From contig JACQOL010000023.1 in the NCBI GenBank assembly GCA_016202555.1, positions 1-11,854 on the forward strand: a DNA stretch of 11,854 nucleotides, in the 5' to 3' direction. The stretch comes from Chloroflexota bacterium (GTDB taxonomy: Bacteria > Chloroflexota > Dehalococcoidia > Dehalococcoidales > UBA2162). The notes beneath the pieces were generated by a model, which did no database searches, was not told the origin of the DNA, and worked only from the letters and a program-made list of their open reading frames with translations. The position numbers were made by a program, and so were the translations under genes. This document shows, piece by piece, positions 1 to 7,181 of this stretch (the stretch's first letter is position 1; the number at the start of each line of letters is the position of its first letter).

Positions 1-529
1 GCAGCGAGGCAAAATTAAGCGATTCATACCAGACTCCCTCATTAACGGCACCATCACCGAAGAAGCTAACCGAAACCGTGTCTCTTTTGGCGATGGAAAA
101 GGCTAAGGCTGAGCCAACCGCCAGAGGCACCGTTCCAGCGACAATAGCACAGCTTCCCGGTAATCCGATGTCAGGCGATGCCAGGTGCATCGAACCACCC
201 TTGCCCCGGGCACACCCGGTGGCTCGACCATAGAGTTCCGCCATTAGTGCCTTCATTTCACCACCCTTGGCCAGATAATGTCCATGACTGCGGTGGGTGC
301 TGAAAACATAGTCATCCTTTCGGAGATTAGCACAGACACCGGTAGCGACTGCTTCCTCTCCAATATAGAGATGAACCGGGCAGATTATCTTCGGCTCAGC
401 GTCAAGGAGTTCAGCGACTCTTTCCTCAAACCTTCTTATCTTAAGCATTGTTTGGTATAATGACTTTAAGGTTGCCGGAGGAATATCGGTAGCTGTTTTC
501 GGATTGGTTGGTTTAGATTGTGGATTCAT
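1..529 (-). CDS. Thiamine-diphosphate-dependent dehydrogenase/ketolase, E1 alpha subunit (3' end cut by window edge)
   Basis: The 176 visible codons give the N-terminal half of an E1 alpha subunit of the pyruvate/acetoin dehydrogenase type. These proteins bind thiamine diphosphate at an interface with an E1 beta subunit and decarboxylate a 2-oxo acid. Visible family motifs are IRRFEERV (31-38), STHRSHGHYLAKGG (77-90), the glycine-rich GRATGCARGKGGSMHL (101-116), and the start of the ThDP/Mg-binding motif, GDGAVNEG (158-165). The partner asparagine of that motif lies beyond the edge. Full-length relatives are about 320-340 residues, so roughly half is missing. The ATG at 529 overlaps the stop of the upstream SDR gene in an ATGA, with GAGAGGA upstream, so it is translationally coupled. 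No E2 or E3 gene is visible; an E1 beta gene is expected just left of the window. The setting inside a sugar-nucleotide operon argues against central metabolism. The family is secure, the substrate is not. Confidence 0.9.
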   Translation of the reverse strand, partial: MNPQSKPTNPKTATDIPPATLKSLYQTMLKIRRFEERVAELLDAEPKIICPVHLYIGEEAVATGVCANLRKDDYVFSTHRSHGHYLAKGGEMKALMAELYGRATGCARGKGGSMHLASPDIGLPGSCAIVAGTVPLAVGSALAFSIAKRDTVSVSFFGDGAVNEGVWYESLNFASL

Positions 530-1491
530 TCAATTTTCATCCTCTCTTCCAGGCCGTAATTTTGATACCATTGCACAAATTCCTTCAGTCCCTTTTCAAA
601 ATTATATTTGGGCTGCCATCCCAGCAGTTTGTGTGCTTTGGTAGCATCAGCGATTAACCGCTTTACTTCTCCAATTCGCGGCTCAACATGAATTGGTTTA
701 ATGACACCTTTTTTACCACAAAAGTCGATGGTCATGTTGGCTAAATCAAGAACCGAGACCTCACCACCACTACCGAAATTAATCGGCTCTGTTATTAGCT
801 CGTTGTGATTCAGGACAAGGTCATAGGCTTTCACAGCATCATCAATATAGGTATAATCCCTGGTTTGTAAACCATCTCCGTAGATAATCGGGGGCATATT
901 GCTTAAGATTCTGCGGGTAAAGATAGAGATTACTCCACCATAGCCGACATCTCGCTGCCGCGGACCGAAAGTATTGAAGAGTCTAAGTATCGAGATATTC
1001 ATACCATAGGTTTGGATATAGGCATAGCACATTCGGTCAGCCGCAATTTTGCTGGCTCCATAAGGGTGCGGGGCATTCAAGGGATGTTTTTCATCAATCG
1101 GGGCATATTGAGCCGAACCATAAACTTCACTGGTAGAGGCATAAATTACCCTCTTCGTATCAGATATTCTGGCTGCCTCTAAGATATTTTGTGTTCCGAT
1201 GACATTTACTTCATAGGTAAGTCGGGGTTCAATGTAAGACCTGTCTACATGAATCTGGGCTGCCAGGTGAAATATCACCTCGACATCACGGGTAATCTTT
1301 TCTAGTAAAGCGAAATCCAGGACATCGCCTTTGACCAACTTGAAATTCCGGTAATCTAACAGGTGCCTGATATTTGTCAGGTTACCGCTCATAAAGTTGT
1401 CTAAACATAGTACTGTATGACCTGCCCTGGTATACTTGTCGCAGAGATGACTTCCAATGAAGCCGGCACCACCAGTTATCAGTATTTTCAT
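526..1491 (-). CDS. Extended-SDR NAD-dependent NDP-sugar 4,6-dehydratase-like protein
   Basis: This is a complete 321-residue cytosolic sugar-nucleotide SDR. The Rossmann motif GGAGFIG spans residues 7-13, and Asp31 ends the second strand, which favours NAD over NADP. HVDRS (81-85) is a motif shared with RmlB-type dehydratases. The active site reads STSEVYG (119-125) with YGASK (Tyr144, Lys148). Glu122 sits where 4,6-dehydratases of the GMD/RmlB type carry an acid, whereas 4-epimerases normally lack it. GPRQR (177-181) and GDGLQTRDYTYIDD (205-218) are substrate-side motifs. I therefore favour 4,6-dehydratase over 4-epimerase; a UDP-xylose-synthase-like role is a weaker alternative. The ATG at 1491 has GAGGT seven bases upstream and starts 3 bp after the preceding stop. 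The gene's own stop overlaps the E1 alpha start. A 4-ketosugar product would be a logical substrate for an E1-type carbon transfer, but that link is inference. Confidence 0.88.
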   Translation of the reverse strand: MKILITGGAGFIGSHLCDKYTRAGHTVLCLDNFMSGNLTNIRHLLDYRNFKLVKGDVLDFALLEKITRDVEVIFHLAAQIHVDRSYIEPRLTYEVNVIGTQNILEAARISDTKRVIYASTSEVYGSAQYAPIDEKHPLNAPHPYGASKIAADRMCYAYIQTYGMNISILRLFNTFGPRQRDVGYGGVISIFTRRILSNMPPIIYGDGLQTRDYTYIDDAVKAYDLVLNHNELITEPINFGSGGEVSVLDLANMTIDFCGKKGVIKPIHVEPRIGEVKRLIADATKAHKLLGWQPKYNFEKGLKEFVQWYQNYGLEERMKIE

Positions 1492-1494
1492 TGC

Positions 1495-2409
1495 TTAAAC
1501 CTCAACTTTAAGTTCTTCTAGGTATTGGTGTAGTCCGCGGTCAAGTGAGCGCGGTGAATAGTTAAAGGTTTTTTGTGCTTTCGTTATATCTAAGAAAAAA
1601 CGAAATGGGCGCTCAGTAGCTTCCCCGCTCAGCGCTATTTCCGATTTTGAATTGGTAAGGTTAATCAGCCGTTTAGCCAGCTCTCTGACACTCATTTCCT
1701 CGCCGCTACCGATATTGTAGACCCCCGGTTTAGCCTTTTCCCAGGCGAGGATAGTGCCTTGAACAACGTCATCGATAAAGACAAAATCGCTGGTTTGTCT
1801 GCCATCACCGTGTATTGTAATCGGTCGATTATTTAATGCCTGGCTAATAAAGGTCGGTATTGCGTCAGACTCCCTTTGTCCTCGCCCGTAGGCGCCAGAA
1901 TAGCGGAGGATAATGGTATTCATTGCTTTAGAGTAGAAATTAGCATAAAGCTCGCCGACCAGCTTAGCGATGCCATAAATCGTTGATGGTTCTGCCAGGT
2001 GATTCTCATCCACCGGTAAATAGTGGGGAGGCTCAGAGTAGACGCTCATCGTAGAAGCGTATATCAAATTTTCAACACTATTGAGATAGGCTGCATTTAG
2101 CACATTTAGTGTCCCCCTGGCATTAGTATCAAAACATAAAAAAGGATTATGAATGTCGTCCTCACCGGGTAACTTCGCTGCCAGATGAAAGACGGCTTTT
2201 ATCTGGTGATTCTTTATCATATCACGAACCATATCAGCGTCCCGAATATCGCCCCTTTGTAGATGGAATTCCTTAAATGGTAATAGCGAATTTATATTGT
2301 GCGTTCTCCCCGAATAGGACAGCCCCAATACATAATGTCCTCTATTGATTAGTTCCCGGCATAAATGAGAACCAATGAAACCGGTGGCACCCGTAACCAG
2401 AACATTCAT
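1495..2409 (-). CDS. Extended-SDR NDP-sugar epimerase/reductase (UDP-glucose 4-epimerase-like)
   Basis: This is a complete 304-residue NAD(P)-dependent epimerase/dehydratase-family protein. The Rossmann motif GATGFIG is at residues 7-13. After the second strand the sequence is LSYSGR with no acidic residue, so NADP use is possible. The catalytic signature is STMSVY (119-124) with YGIAK (Tyr145, Lys149). It lacks the acidic residue seen in the neighbouring 526-1491 protein, which points to epimerisation or reduction rather than dehydration. GDGRQTSDFVFIDD (201-214) is the usual substrate-loop motif of the family. The ATG at 2409 lies 2 bp after the TAG stop of the upstream glycosyltransferase, with a G-rich stretch (GGGGTAGGT) upstream. 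The two adjacent SDR genes belong to the same superfamily but differ clearly in sequence, so they look like separate pathway steps rather than a recent duplication. The exact substrate cannot be read from sequence. Confidence 0.87.
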   Translation of the reverse strand: MNVLVTGATGFIGSHLCRELINRGHYVLGLSYSGRTHNINSLLPFKEFHLQRGDIRDADMVRDMIKNHQIKAVFHLAAKLPGEDDIHNPFLCFDTNARGTLNVLNAAYLNSVENLIYASTMSVYSEPPHYLPVDENHLAEPSTIYGIAKLVGELYANFYSKAMNTIILRYSGAYGRGQRESDAIPTFISQALNNRPITIHGDGRQTSDFVFIDDVVQGTILAWEKAKPGVYNIGSGEEMSVRELAKRLINLTNSKSEIALSGEATERPFRFFLDITKAQKTFNYSPRSLDRGLHQYLEELKVEV

Positions 2410-2411
2410 AT

Positions 2412-3599
2412 CTACCTACCCCGCATAATTAAGTTATTTTCTTCAATACACCTTGCGTAGAGCGACTCATATTTCTCAATACCTTTTGCCCAGGATAAAT
2501 TTGACTTGATATATTCCCTGGCTTTTTGTGTTTTATTTTGAGCTTCAGTTGGATTATCCAGAACATATTGGATGGTATTACTTAGCTCATTTTTATTGCC
2601 CCATTCTACCAGGTAGCCGGCGTCGATTCGGCTGATATTTTCGCCACTGCCGCTATTTTTACTGACGATAATGGGGGTATTACATAATATCGCCTCAAAG
2701 GGTACCCCCGTCCCCTGCTCATAGATAGAGGTTTGAACTAATACATCGGCATCGACTAAGGCCGATAGCTTTTCGGTTCCACCGAGGAATCCGGTAAACA
2801 AAACCTTATCCCTTAAATCTAATCGGTCAATTAGTCTGTCTAAACTGGGCTTATAGCCATCATCGCTACCGACGATTACTAAAAGAACATCACTCCTGGA
2901 TTGCACCAGTTTATAAAACGATTCAACCAGAAAATCAAGCCCTTTTATCCAGTGTATTCTGCCCAGGAACAAAAGGATATGCCTCTCTTTGATATTATAT
3001 CGTCTCCTGAAGAGACCTGGTGGTGGAAGCTGAGAGAACTCCTCGGTATCCAATGGGGGTGTCAGCAGAATAATCTTATCATGGTTCACGCCTAATTTTT
3101 GATATTCACTGACGCCTACCCCAGTTTCGGCAACAACCTTGCTAGCATCTCTCAGTATCTTATCACCAAAGATAATATCAAACAGCCACTTGAGCGACCA
3201 CTTAAAATCCTTTTTCTCCCCAGCCGCTCTGGGAATAGAGCCATGGGCATCCACCACATAAGGGATGCCATATTTCCTGGCGTAATGATGTATTACTATA
3301 TTTTGAAAACTCCGGTAGCAGTGGAGGTGGATAATATCAAAATTTTTTAGCTTTCTTTTTGCTTCTCTAATAATACCTGGCATTAGATAGAATCCAGCTA
3401 AACTGGACAGGCAACGAAATGGGTAAACAGTTACCCCCGATAAGGAATCGATATATTTCTGGTCAAGTTCAAAGTTACTGGTATATATTACCACCTCGTG
3501 CTCCCTTTTGGCTAGGGCTTCCGAGAGCTTGTAGAGAAGGGCGACCGTCCCACCGCCATGGGGGAGAGAAAAAAGCGGAAATACTTGTAAAACCTTCAT
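2412..3599 (-). CDS. GT4-family (GT-B fold) retaining glycosyltransferase
   Basis: This 395-residue protein has the two-domain layout of GT4 glycosyltransferases. The N-terminal acceptor domain opens with MKVLQVFPLFSLPHGGG, whose glycine loop (15-17) is typical. The linker and C-terminal domain contain GRIHWIKG (213-220; Arg214 and Lys219 are the usual donor-phosphate contacts). The E-x7-E motif is intact as EQGTGVPFE (Glu294, Glu302). There is no signal peptide or membrane helix, so it should act at the cytosolic membrane face on a lipid-linked acceptor. The ATG at 3599 overlaps the 2-epimerase stop as ATGA and I see no convincing Shine-Dalgarno of its own, so it probably depends on coupling. 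Donor and acceptor are unknown; its position next to the UDP-HexNAc 2-epimerase makes that product a reasonable donor guess. Confidence 0.92.
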   Translation of the reverse strand: MKVLQVFPLFSLPHGGGTVALLYKLSEALAKREHEVVIYTSNFELDQKYIDSLSGVTVYPFRCLSSLAGFYLMPGIIREAKRKLKNFDIIHLHCYRSFQNIVIHHYARKYGIPYVVDAHGSIPRAAGEKKDFKWSLKWLFDIIFGDKILRDASKVVAETGVGVSEYQKLGVNHDKIILLTPPLDTEEFSQLPPPGLFRRRYNIKERHILLFLGRIHWIKGLDFLVESFYKLVQSRSDVLLVIVGSDDGYKPSLDRLIDRLDLRDKVLFTGFLGGTEKLSALVDADVLVQTSIYEQGTGVPFEAILCNTPIIVSKNSGSGENISRIDAGYLVEWGNKNELSNTIQYVLDNPTEAQNKTQKAREYIKSNLSWAKGIEKYESLYARCIEENNLIMRGR

Positions 3600-4678
3600 T
3601 CATTAAGATACCCGAGAATGATTTTAACTACCTTCGATGATACATTTTTGACTAAATATTCGGCTGGTGGTTCCCAATCGTCCTTTTCGTTCAGCACAAC
3701 CTCCACCGATTTTAAGATTAAATCTGGCGAAACGCTGGTTAGCATATTACTGCCGCTTTCAATAGTTTCCGGTCTCTCGGTGACATCTCTGATAGTGATG
3801 TTCGGCACCTTAAAAATACAGCATTCTTCCTGAACTGTGCCACTATCGCTAATAACACACAACGCCTGCTTTTCTAAAGCAATGAAATCAAAAAAACCGA
3901 ACGGTTCTAGAAGGCGAAGGTTCTCATTATCTACCCCCAGTCCGAACTCCTTTATTTTGTTTCTGGTGCGCGGATGTAAACTAACGATTATAGGCAGGGC
4001 GTATTTTTTATTTATCTCAGCCAGACTAAGAATAAGTTTCTTGAGCCTATCTTCTTCATCAACATTCTCAGCTCGGTGCATGGTAACCAGAAAGTAGTGA
4101 CCAGCCGTCAGCCCAAGAGCCGTCAGGATAGTTGACTGGTCAATCTGCCGGTCATGGTGTTTGATTACTTCGTATATGGGGTTTCCAGTTACATAAATAC
4201 GTTCGCCCGGGATGCCTTCCCGTAGCAGATTGGCACGGCTACGCTCAGTATACGGGAGTAGTATATCGCTGGAATGGTCAATAATCCGACGGTTGACCTC
4301 TTCAGGCACACGGTCGTCATAACAGCGGTTGCCGGCTTCCATATGATAAACGGGGATGCCCAGCCGTTTTGCCATAATGGCAGCCAGGCTGCTATTGGTA
4401 TCGCCCAGCACCAGGAACTTGTCTGGCTTTTCCTGGAGCATTATTCGCTCACTCTGTGTCAGGATAGTAGCGATTTGCTCCCCGAAGCTGCCTCTGGCAC
4501 CTAAGTAGTGGTCCGGCTCACGAACATTCAACTGCTGGAAAAAGATGCGGCTCAATTTGTCGTCGTAGTTCTGGCCGGTATGAACCAGCACATGGTCGCA
4601 ATGGGCGTCTAGCTTTTTAATGATGCGGCTCAGTCGGATAATCTCAGGGCGTGTGCCCAGAATAGTCATTACCTTCAC
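3596..4678 (-). CDS. wecB: Non-hydrolysing UDP-HexNAc 2-epimerase, CapG/WbjD-like subgroup
   Basis: This complete 360-residue protein belongs to the WecB/UDP-GlcNAc 2-epimerase family, which inverts C2 through UDP elimination. Visible active-site motifs are GTRPE (8-12), QNYD (36-39), GDTNS (92-96), HRAEN (201-205), HPR (235-237), SDSGTVQEE (277-285) and ERPE (301-304). The segment EAGNRCYDDRVPEE (114-127) and GTRPEIIRLS with Arg at position 15 (Lys in E. coli WecB) resemble CapG/WbjD/FnlC and QnlB-type enzymes. Those act on UDP-2-acetamido-2,6-dideoxy-L-sugars, not on UDP-GlcNAc. The start is GTG at 4678, supported by TTAGGAGT ten bases upstream; an ATG at codon 4 lies too far from that site. 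An RmlD-like reductase directly upstream fits the L-QuiNAc/L-FucNAc reading. The family is certain; the subgroup is inferred from remembered motifs, and a plain UDP-ManNAc-forming role remains possible. Confidence 0.93.
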   Translation of the reverse strand: MKVMTILGTRPEIIRLSRIIKKLDAHCDHVLVHTGQNYDDKLSRIFFQQLNVREPDHYLGARGSFGEQIATILTQSERIMLQEKPDKFLVLGDTNSSLAAIMAKRLGIPVYHMEAGNRCYDDRVPEEVNRRIIDHSSDILLPYTERSRANLLREGIPGERIYVTGNPIYEVIKHHDRQIDQSTILTALGLTAGHYFLVTMHRAENVDEEDRLKKLILSLAEINKKYALPIIVSLHPRTRNKIKEFGLGVDNENLRLLEPFGFFDFIALEKQALCVISDSGTVQEECCIFKVPNITIRDVTERPETIESGSNMLTSVSPDLILKSVEVVLNEKDDWEPPAEYLVKNVSSKVVKIILGYLNE

Positions 4679-4706
4679 AAGTGAATCACTCCTAACAGAT
4701 AATTGC

Positions 4707-5630
4707 TCATAGTCCGACGAGCCGGTAGTTAAAGCTGGCTAACTCAGTGACCATTTCTGGTACGGATGGTGGTGGTGAGTAGCCAGCTAGTGCCCAGAGT
4801 TCTCGGTTTAACGCCTCGTTGGTCGTCTCTAAAGTTCGGTCAACGACACTGGTAGCCTCGGTCGGGGTAATTGATATGTCTTCCCGATGGAAGCTCTCGG
4901 CAAAACATCGCAGCAATTCGTATTTAGTGACCTCTCCGCTGGGGATTACATGCTGTAGATGTGGTAAGGTTGCTCCCTTGTCGATGATGCCGTGGCACAA
5001 TTTGGCGAAGTGCAAAGTGGTTACCCCATTCCAGCGGTGATTCACATACCCGCTGACCCCCGCATTCCTGGACTGGCCGAGAAACCAGTCCAGCAAAAAT
5101 CTGTGTTCTTTCGGCTCTGGACCGATTATTGAGCAACGCAGGTGGGAGACAGTCTGGGCTGGCACCTCACCCAGACTCTTAGTTTTGCCATAGACATCCA
5201 GCGGGTTATGCTCATCACTTTCCGTATACCTGCCTTTTTCCCCGGAAAAAACGCAGTCGGTGGCAATCTGTAATACGCGCTGTCCGTTCTGCTGTGCCCG
5301 CCTGGCAATTCGATAAGGCAAGAGCGAGTTGATACGGAGCGCCCGCTCGACTTCAATAGCATTATTATCGTGAATGAGTGGTTTCGTGATACCGATGGCA
5401 TTGATGAGCCAGTCGTATCCATCTATCATACTAATAATATTGAGTAAGTCGGGTGCATCAGCATCAAGTAGTAGCCAGTCTACCGCAGAGAGTCGTTCCT
5501 TACATTTTGATAGTAGCGCTTGAGTGCGCACCGTAGCGGCAACTTTTAAATCGGGCTGACAGGACAGGTAGTCTACTACCATTGACCCCAGCATGCCCGA
5601 ACCACCGAGAACAATGACCTTCTTAGGCAT
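4707..5630 (-). CDS. RmlD-like NDP-4-keto-6-deoxysugar reductase (SDR)
   Basis: This 307-residue protein resembles dTDP-4-dehydrorhamnose reductases, which reduce a 4-keto nucleotide sugar with NAD(P)H. It shows the cofactor loop GGSGMLG (9-15), Arg35 after the second strand (consistent with NADP), NAIGITKP (77-84), the RmlD-type active site TDCVF (124-128) and YGKTK (Tyr147, Lys151). The C-terminal half is less conserved, with a GHRW-like substitution (NHRWNGVTTLHFAK) where substrate contacts usually lie. It lies between an RmlC-like cupin gene (30 bp upstream) and the CapG/WbjD-type 2-epimerase (28 bp downstream). This order suggests a 3(,5)-epimerisation, 4-reduction, 2-epimerisation sequence, as known for UDP-L-FucNAc or UDP-L-QuiNAc pathways. 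Ordinary dTDP-L-rhamnose synthesis is less likely because no rmlA or rmlB partner is visible. The ATG at 5630 has only a weak upstream AGAG. Confidence 0.87.
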   Translation of the reverse strand: MPKKVIVLGGSGMLGSMVVDYLSCQPDLKVAATVRTQALLSKCKERLSAVDWLLLDADAPDLLNIISMIDGYDWLINAIGITKPLIHDNNAIEVERALRINSLLPYRIARRAQQNGQRVLQIATDCVFSGEKGRYTESDEHNPLDVYGKTKSLGEVPAQTVSHLRCSIIGPEPKEHRFLLDWFLGQSRNAGVSGYVNHRWNGVTTLHFAKLCHGIIDKGATLPHLQHVIPSGEVTKYELLRCFAESFHREDISITPTEATSVVDRTLETTNEALNRELWALAGYSPPPSVPEMVTELASFNYRLVGL

Positions 5631-5660
5631 TTTTAATACTCTGCTTTTCTACTGGCTCAT

Positions 5661-6125
5661 TCAGCGCTCGGTTATTTGCCAGATGTCCCAATAATGTGCA
5701 TCGTAGCGAACATCGTCATTACGTGATTCTTCAAGTGTGGCCGTTGAGAAGAAGATTAAAATAGTATCTTTAGTTAGTGACATGAAGCCATTAGCATATT
5801 CAGGCGGGATATAAACTACGGCTGGTTTATCTGAGGAAAGGACATAGCGGTACGCTTTACTGTCTTTGGAGGGCTTTCCCCAGTTATCAATCTTAACCGC
5901 TCCGATTATGGCTGCTCCTTTCAGGACTGTAACATATTTTATCTCATGGCGGTGGGCATGCCAGGCACGGACAAAACCGGCTTTGTGGTTAGTTACGGTA
6001 TAGAAGCGCTTAATGTTGGCAAAATTAAAATCGTTAACGAAGCTTACTGTCCCGCGGTCATCAACGGCGAGTCCACCTTCAATAAGTTGTACCTCGTCGG
6101 CTAACTTTTTGTCCTGTCTTGACAT
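5661..6125 (-). CDS. RmlC/WxcM-like cupin NDP-sugar epimerase (start moved to 6125)
   Basis: The reading frame is open to 6194, but I choose the internal ATG at 6125. That start has GAGGT at 6130-6134, sits 1 bp after the stop of the upstream SDR gene, and avoids a 68-bp overlap. The resulting 154-residue protein is a single cupin of the dTDP-4-dehydrorhamnose 3,5-epimerase-like group. Motifs are DDRG (22-25), the histidine cluster WHAHRHE (55-61), PPEYANGF (107-114), FFSTATLEESRNDD (125-138) and a terminal YWDIW (145-149). Relatives epimerise or isomerise 4-keto nucleotide sugars in surface-glycan clusters. In CapF/FnlB a cupin like this is fused to a 4-reductase; here the cupin and a reductase are separate neighbouring genes. 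Precise stereochemistry (3-, 5-, 3,5-epimerase or 3,4-ketoisomerase) cannot be told from the sequence. Confidence 0.85.
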   Translation of the reverse strand: MSRQDKKLADEVQLIEGGLAVDDRGTVSFVNDFNFANIKRFYTVTNHKAGFVRAWHAHRHEIKYVTVLKGAAIIGAVKIDNWGKPSKDSKAYRYVLSSDKPAVVYIPPEYANGFMSLTKDTILIFFSTATLEESRNDDVRYDAHYWDIWQITER

Positions 6126-6126
6126 A

Positions 6127-7071
6127 TTAACCTCGAATATGAGTATTGAACATAGAGAGGAATTTCTGATTGGTATAGCGTGGATTATCCACATCCCTCA
6201 GCCGTCCGGAATCCAGTAGTGCCTTGACTTCCTCTATCCCCTCGTCAATTGAATACCGCGGATTGAATCCCAGCACTGTTCTAGCTTTGTCGCTACTTAC
6301 CTGGTAGTTACGTGTGTCCTCGAAATTTCGCTCCGTTTGCTCGATGGTGAGATTCGAGAAATGCTGGCTCATCTTATTAGCCAGGTCGATAATACGCATG
6401 TTCTCCTTATGTAAGTTAAATATCCCGGTATGCTCTGTTGTCAGGTTATCGAAAATGGCCTGGGCAGCATCACGTACGTGAAGTAAGGGGCGAAATTGAC
6501 TGCCACCAAAAACGGAAATCTTACCAAACTGATGCGCTCTAATGGTCAGGGTATTGACCACAAGGTCAAGGCGAATCCGGGAGAAAAAATCGCCCACGCC
6601 GAACAGGGTACCCAGACGAAAAATGAGGGTGTTCTTGTCGTTGAGATAACTCTCGGCTTTTAGCTTGGTTACGGCGTAGACAGATAGGGGGTTGGTTGGA
6701 GAAGACTCAGCTAAAAGGCCATCTCTGGCACCATATACGGAACAAGTGGAGGGGAAGATGATGCGTCCATCGAAGTTCTCAGCCAACCACTTGACTGACT
6801 CCTGATTAATGGCGATACTTACATCCGGATTAAGAGCACAAGCCGGGTCCCCTACTAGGGCTGCCAGCCATACTACTACATCAGCCCACTGTAAGTGCGG
6901 CCGTAATCGTTCCTGGTCACGCACATCCCCGTAGACAAAGTCTATCGGCTTGCGATAGGACTCCTCATAGAAGAGTGCGTCATATACACGAGCCTCATGC
7001 TCGCTGTGTAGCAGCAAATCAGTGATTGCCCCCCCAACGTAACCGGCACCCCCGGTAACCAGGACTTTCAT
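6127..7071 (-). CDS. NAD-dependent NDP-sugar epimerase/dehydratase-family SDR
   Basis: This complete 314-residue extended SDR has GGAGYVG (7-13), Asp31 at the end of the second strand (NAD-type), the unusual but family-typical ALVGDPACALNP (71-82), STCSVYG (108-114) and YAVTK (Tyr132, Lys136). The residue after STC is Ser, not Glu or Asp, so a 4,6-dehydratase role is unlikely. Epimerisation or reduction is more plausible. The VGDPACA segment marks a subgroup common in surface-glycan clusters whose substrates are mostly undetermined. The start is well supported: ATG at 7071 with GAGGAGG (7081-7087) nine bases upstream, the strongest ribosome-binding site in the minus-strand train. It is also the first gene after a 106-bp gap holding a candidate promoter, so it may head a sub-operon. 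The TAA stop is 1 bp before the cupin start. Confidence 0.87.
   Translation of the reverse strand: MKVLVTGGAGYVGGAITDLLLHSEHEARVYDALFYEESYRKPIDFVYGDVRDQERLRPHLQWADVVVWLAALVGDPACALNPDVSIAINQESVKWLAENFDGRIIFPSTCSVYGARDGLLAESSPTNPLSVYAVTKLKAESYLNDKNTLIFRLGTLFGVGDFFSRIRLDLVVNTLTIRAHQFGKISVFGGSQFRPLLHVRDAAQAIFDNLTTEHTGIFNLHKENMRIIDLANKMSQHFSNLTIEQTERNFEDTRNYQVSSDKARTVLGFNPRYSIDEGIEEVKALLDSGRLRDVDNPRYTNQKFLSMFNTHIRG
6130..6134 (-). promoter_or_regulatory. Shine-Dalgarno GAGGT deciding the cupin start
   Basis: On the minus strand GAGGT ends four bases before the ATG at 6125, inside the last codons of the upstream SDR gene. No comparable site precedes the longer alternative start at 6194. This supports the 154-residue cupin and translational coupling to the preceding gene. 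Confidence 0.7.
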
Positions 7072-7152
7072 AGAGCCTTTCCTCCTCGTGATTTTGTACC
7101 GCGTGCTGATTTATTGTTCGTAACCCTAATTAGCGGGAATATATTGAATCAT

Positions 7153-7181
7153 ATCCTATTCTCTTATTAGTCTGTCGTCAA
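7153..7181 (-). promoter_or_regulatory. Candidate internal sigma70-type promoter ahead of the 7071-6127 SDR
   Basis: On the minus strand TTGACG (7181-7176, 5/6 to the -35 consensus) is followed after exactly 17 bp by TAGGAT (7158-7153, 4/6 to the -10 consensus). The -35 box overlaps the TGA stop of the upstream glycosyltransferase. The predicted leader is about 75 nt and ends in a strong ribosome-binding site. A nearby TATGAT (7153-7148) is a better -10 but is badly spaced. I see no intrinsic terminator in the gap, so this would be an internal promoter within a longer operon. Confidence 0.4.

Noticed and set aside
3837..4097. An 86-codon plus-strand open frame antisense to the 2-epimerase gene.
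   Set aside because: It is antisense to a strongly conserved coding region and shows no family features; the same holds for the other antisense frames along 2901-4504.
5126..5422. A 98-codon minus-strand open frame inside the RmlD-like gene.
   Set aside because: It is in another frame of a gene with clear SDR motifs, has no recognisable domain and no ribosome-binding site.
6126..6194. The longer open frame of the cupin gene (extra 23 residues, start at 6194).
   Set aside because: It would overlap the upstream SDR gene by 68 bp and has no clear ribosome-binding site, whereas the ATG at 6125 has GAGGT at good spacing and the downstream segment begins the recognisable cupin.
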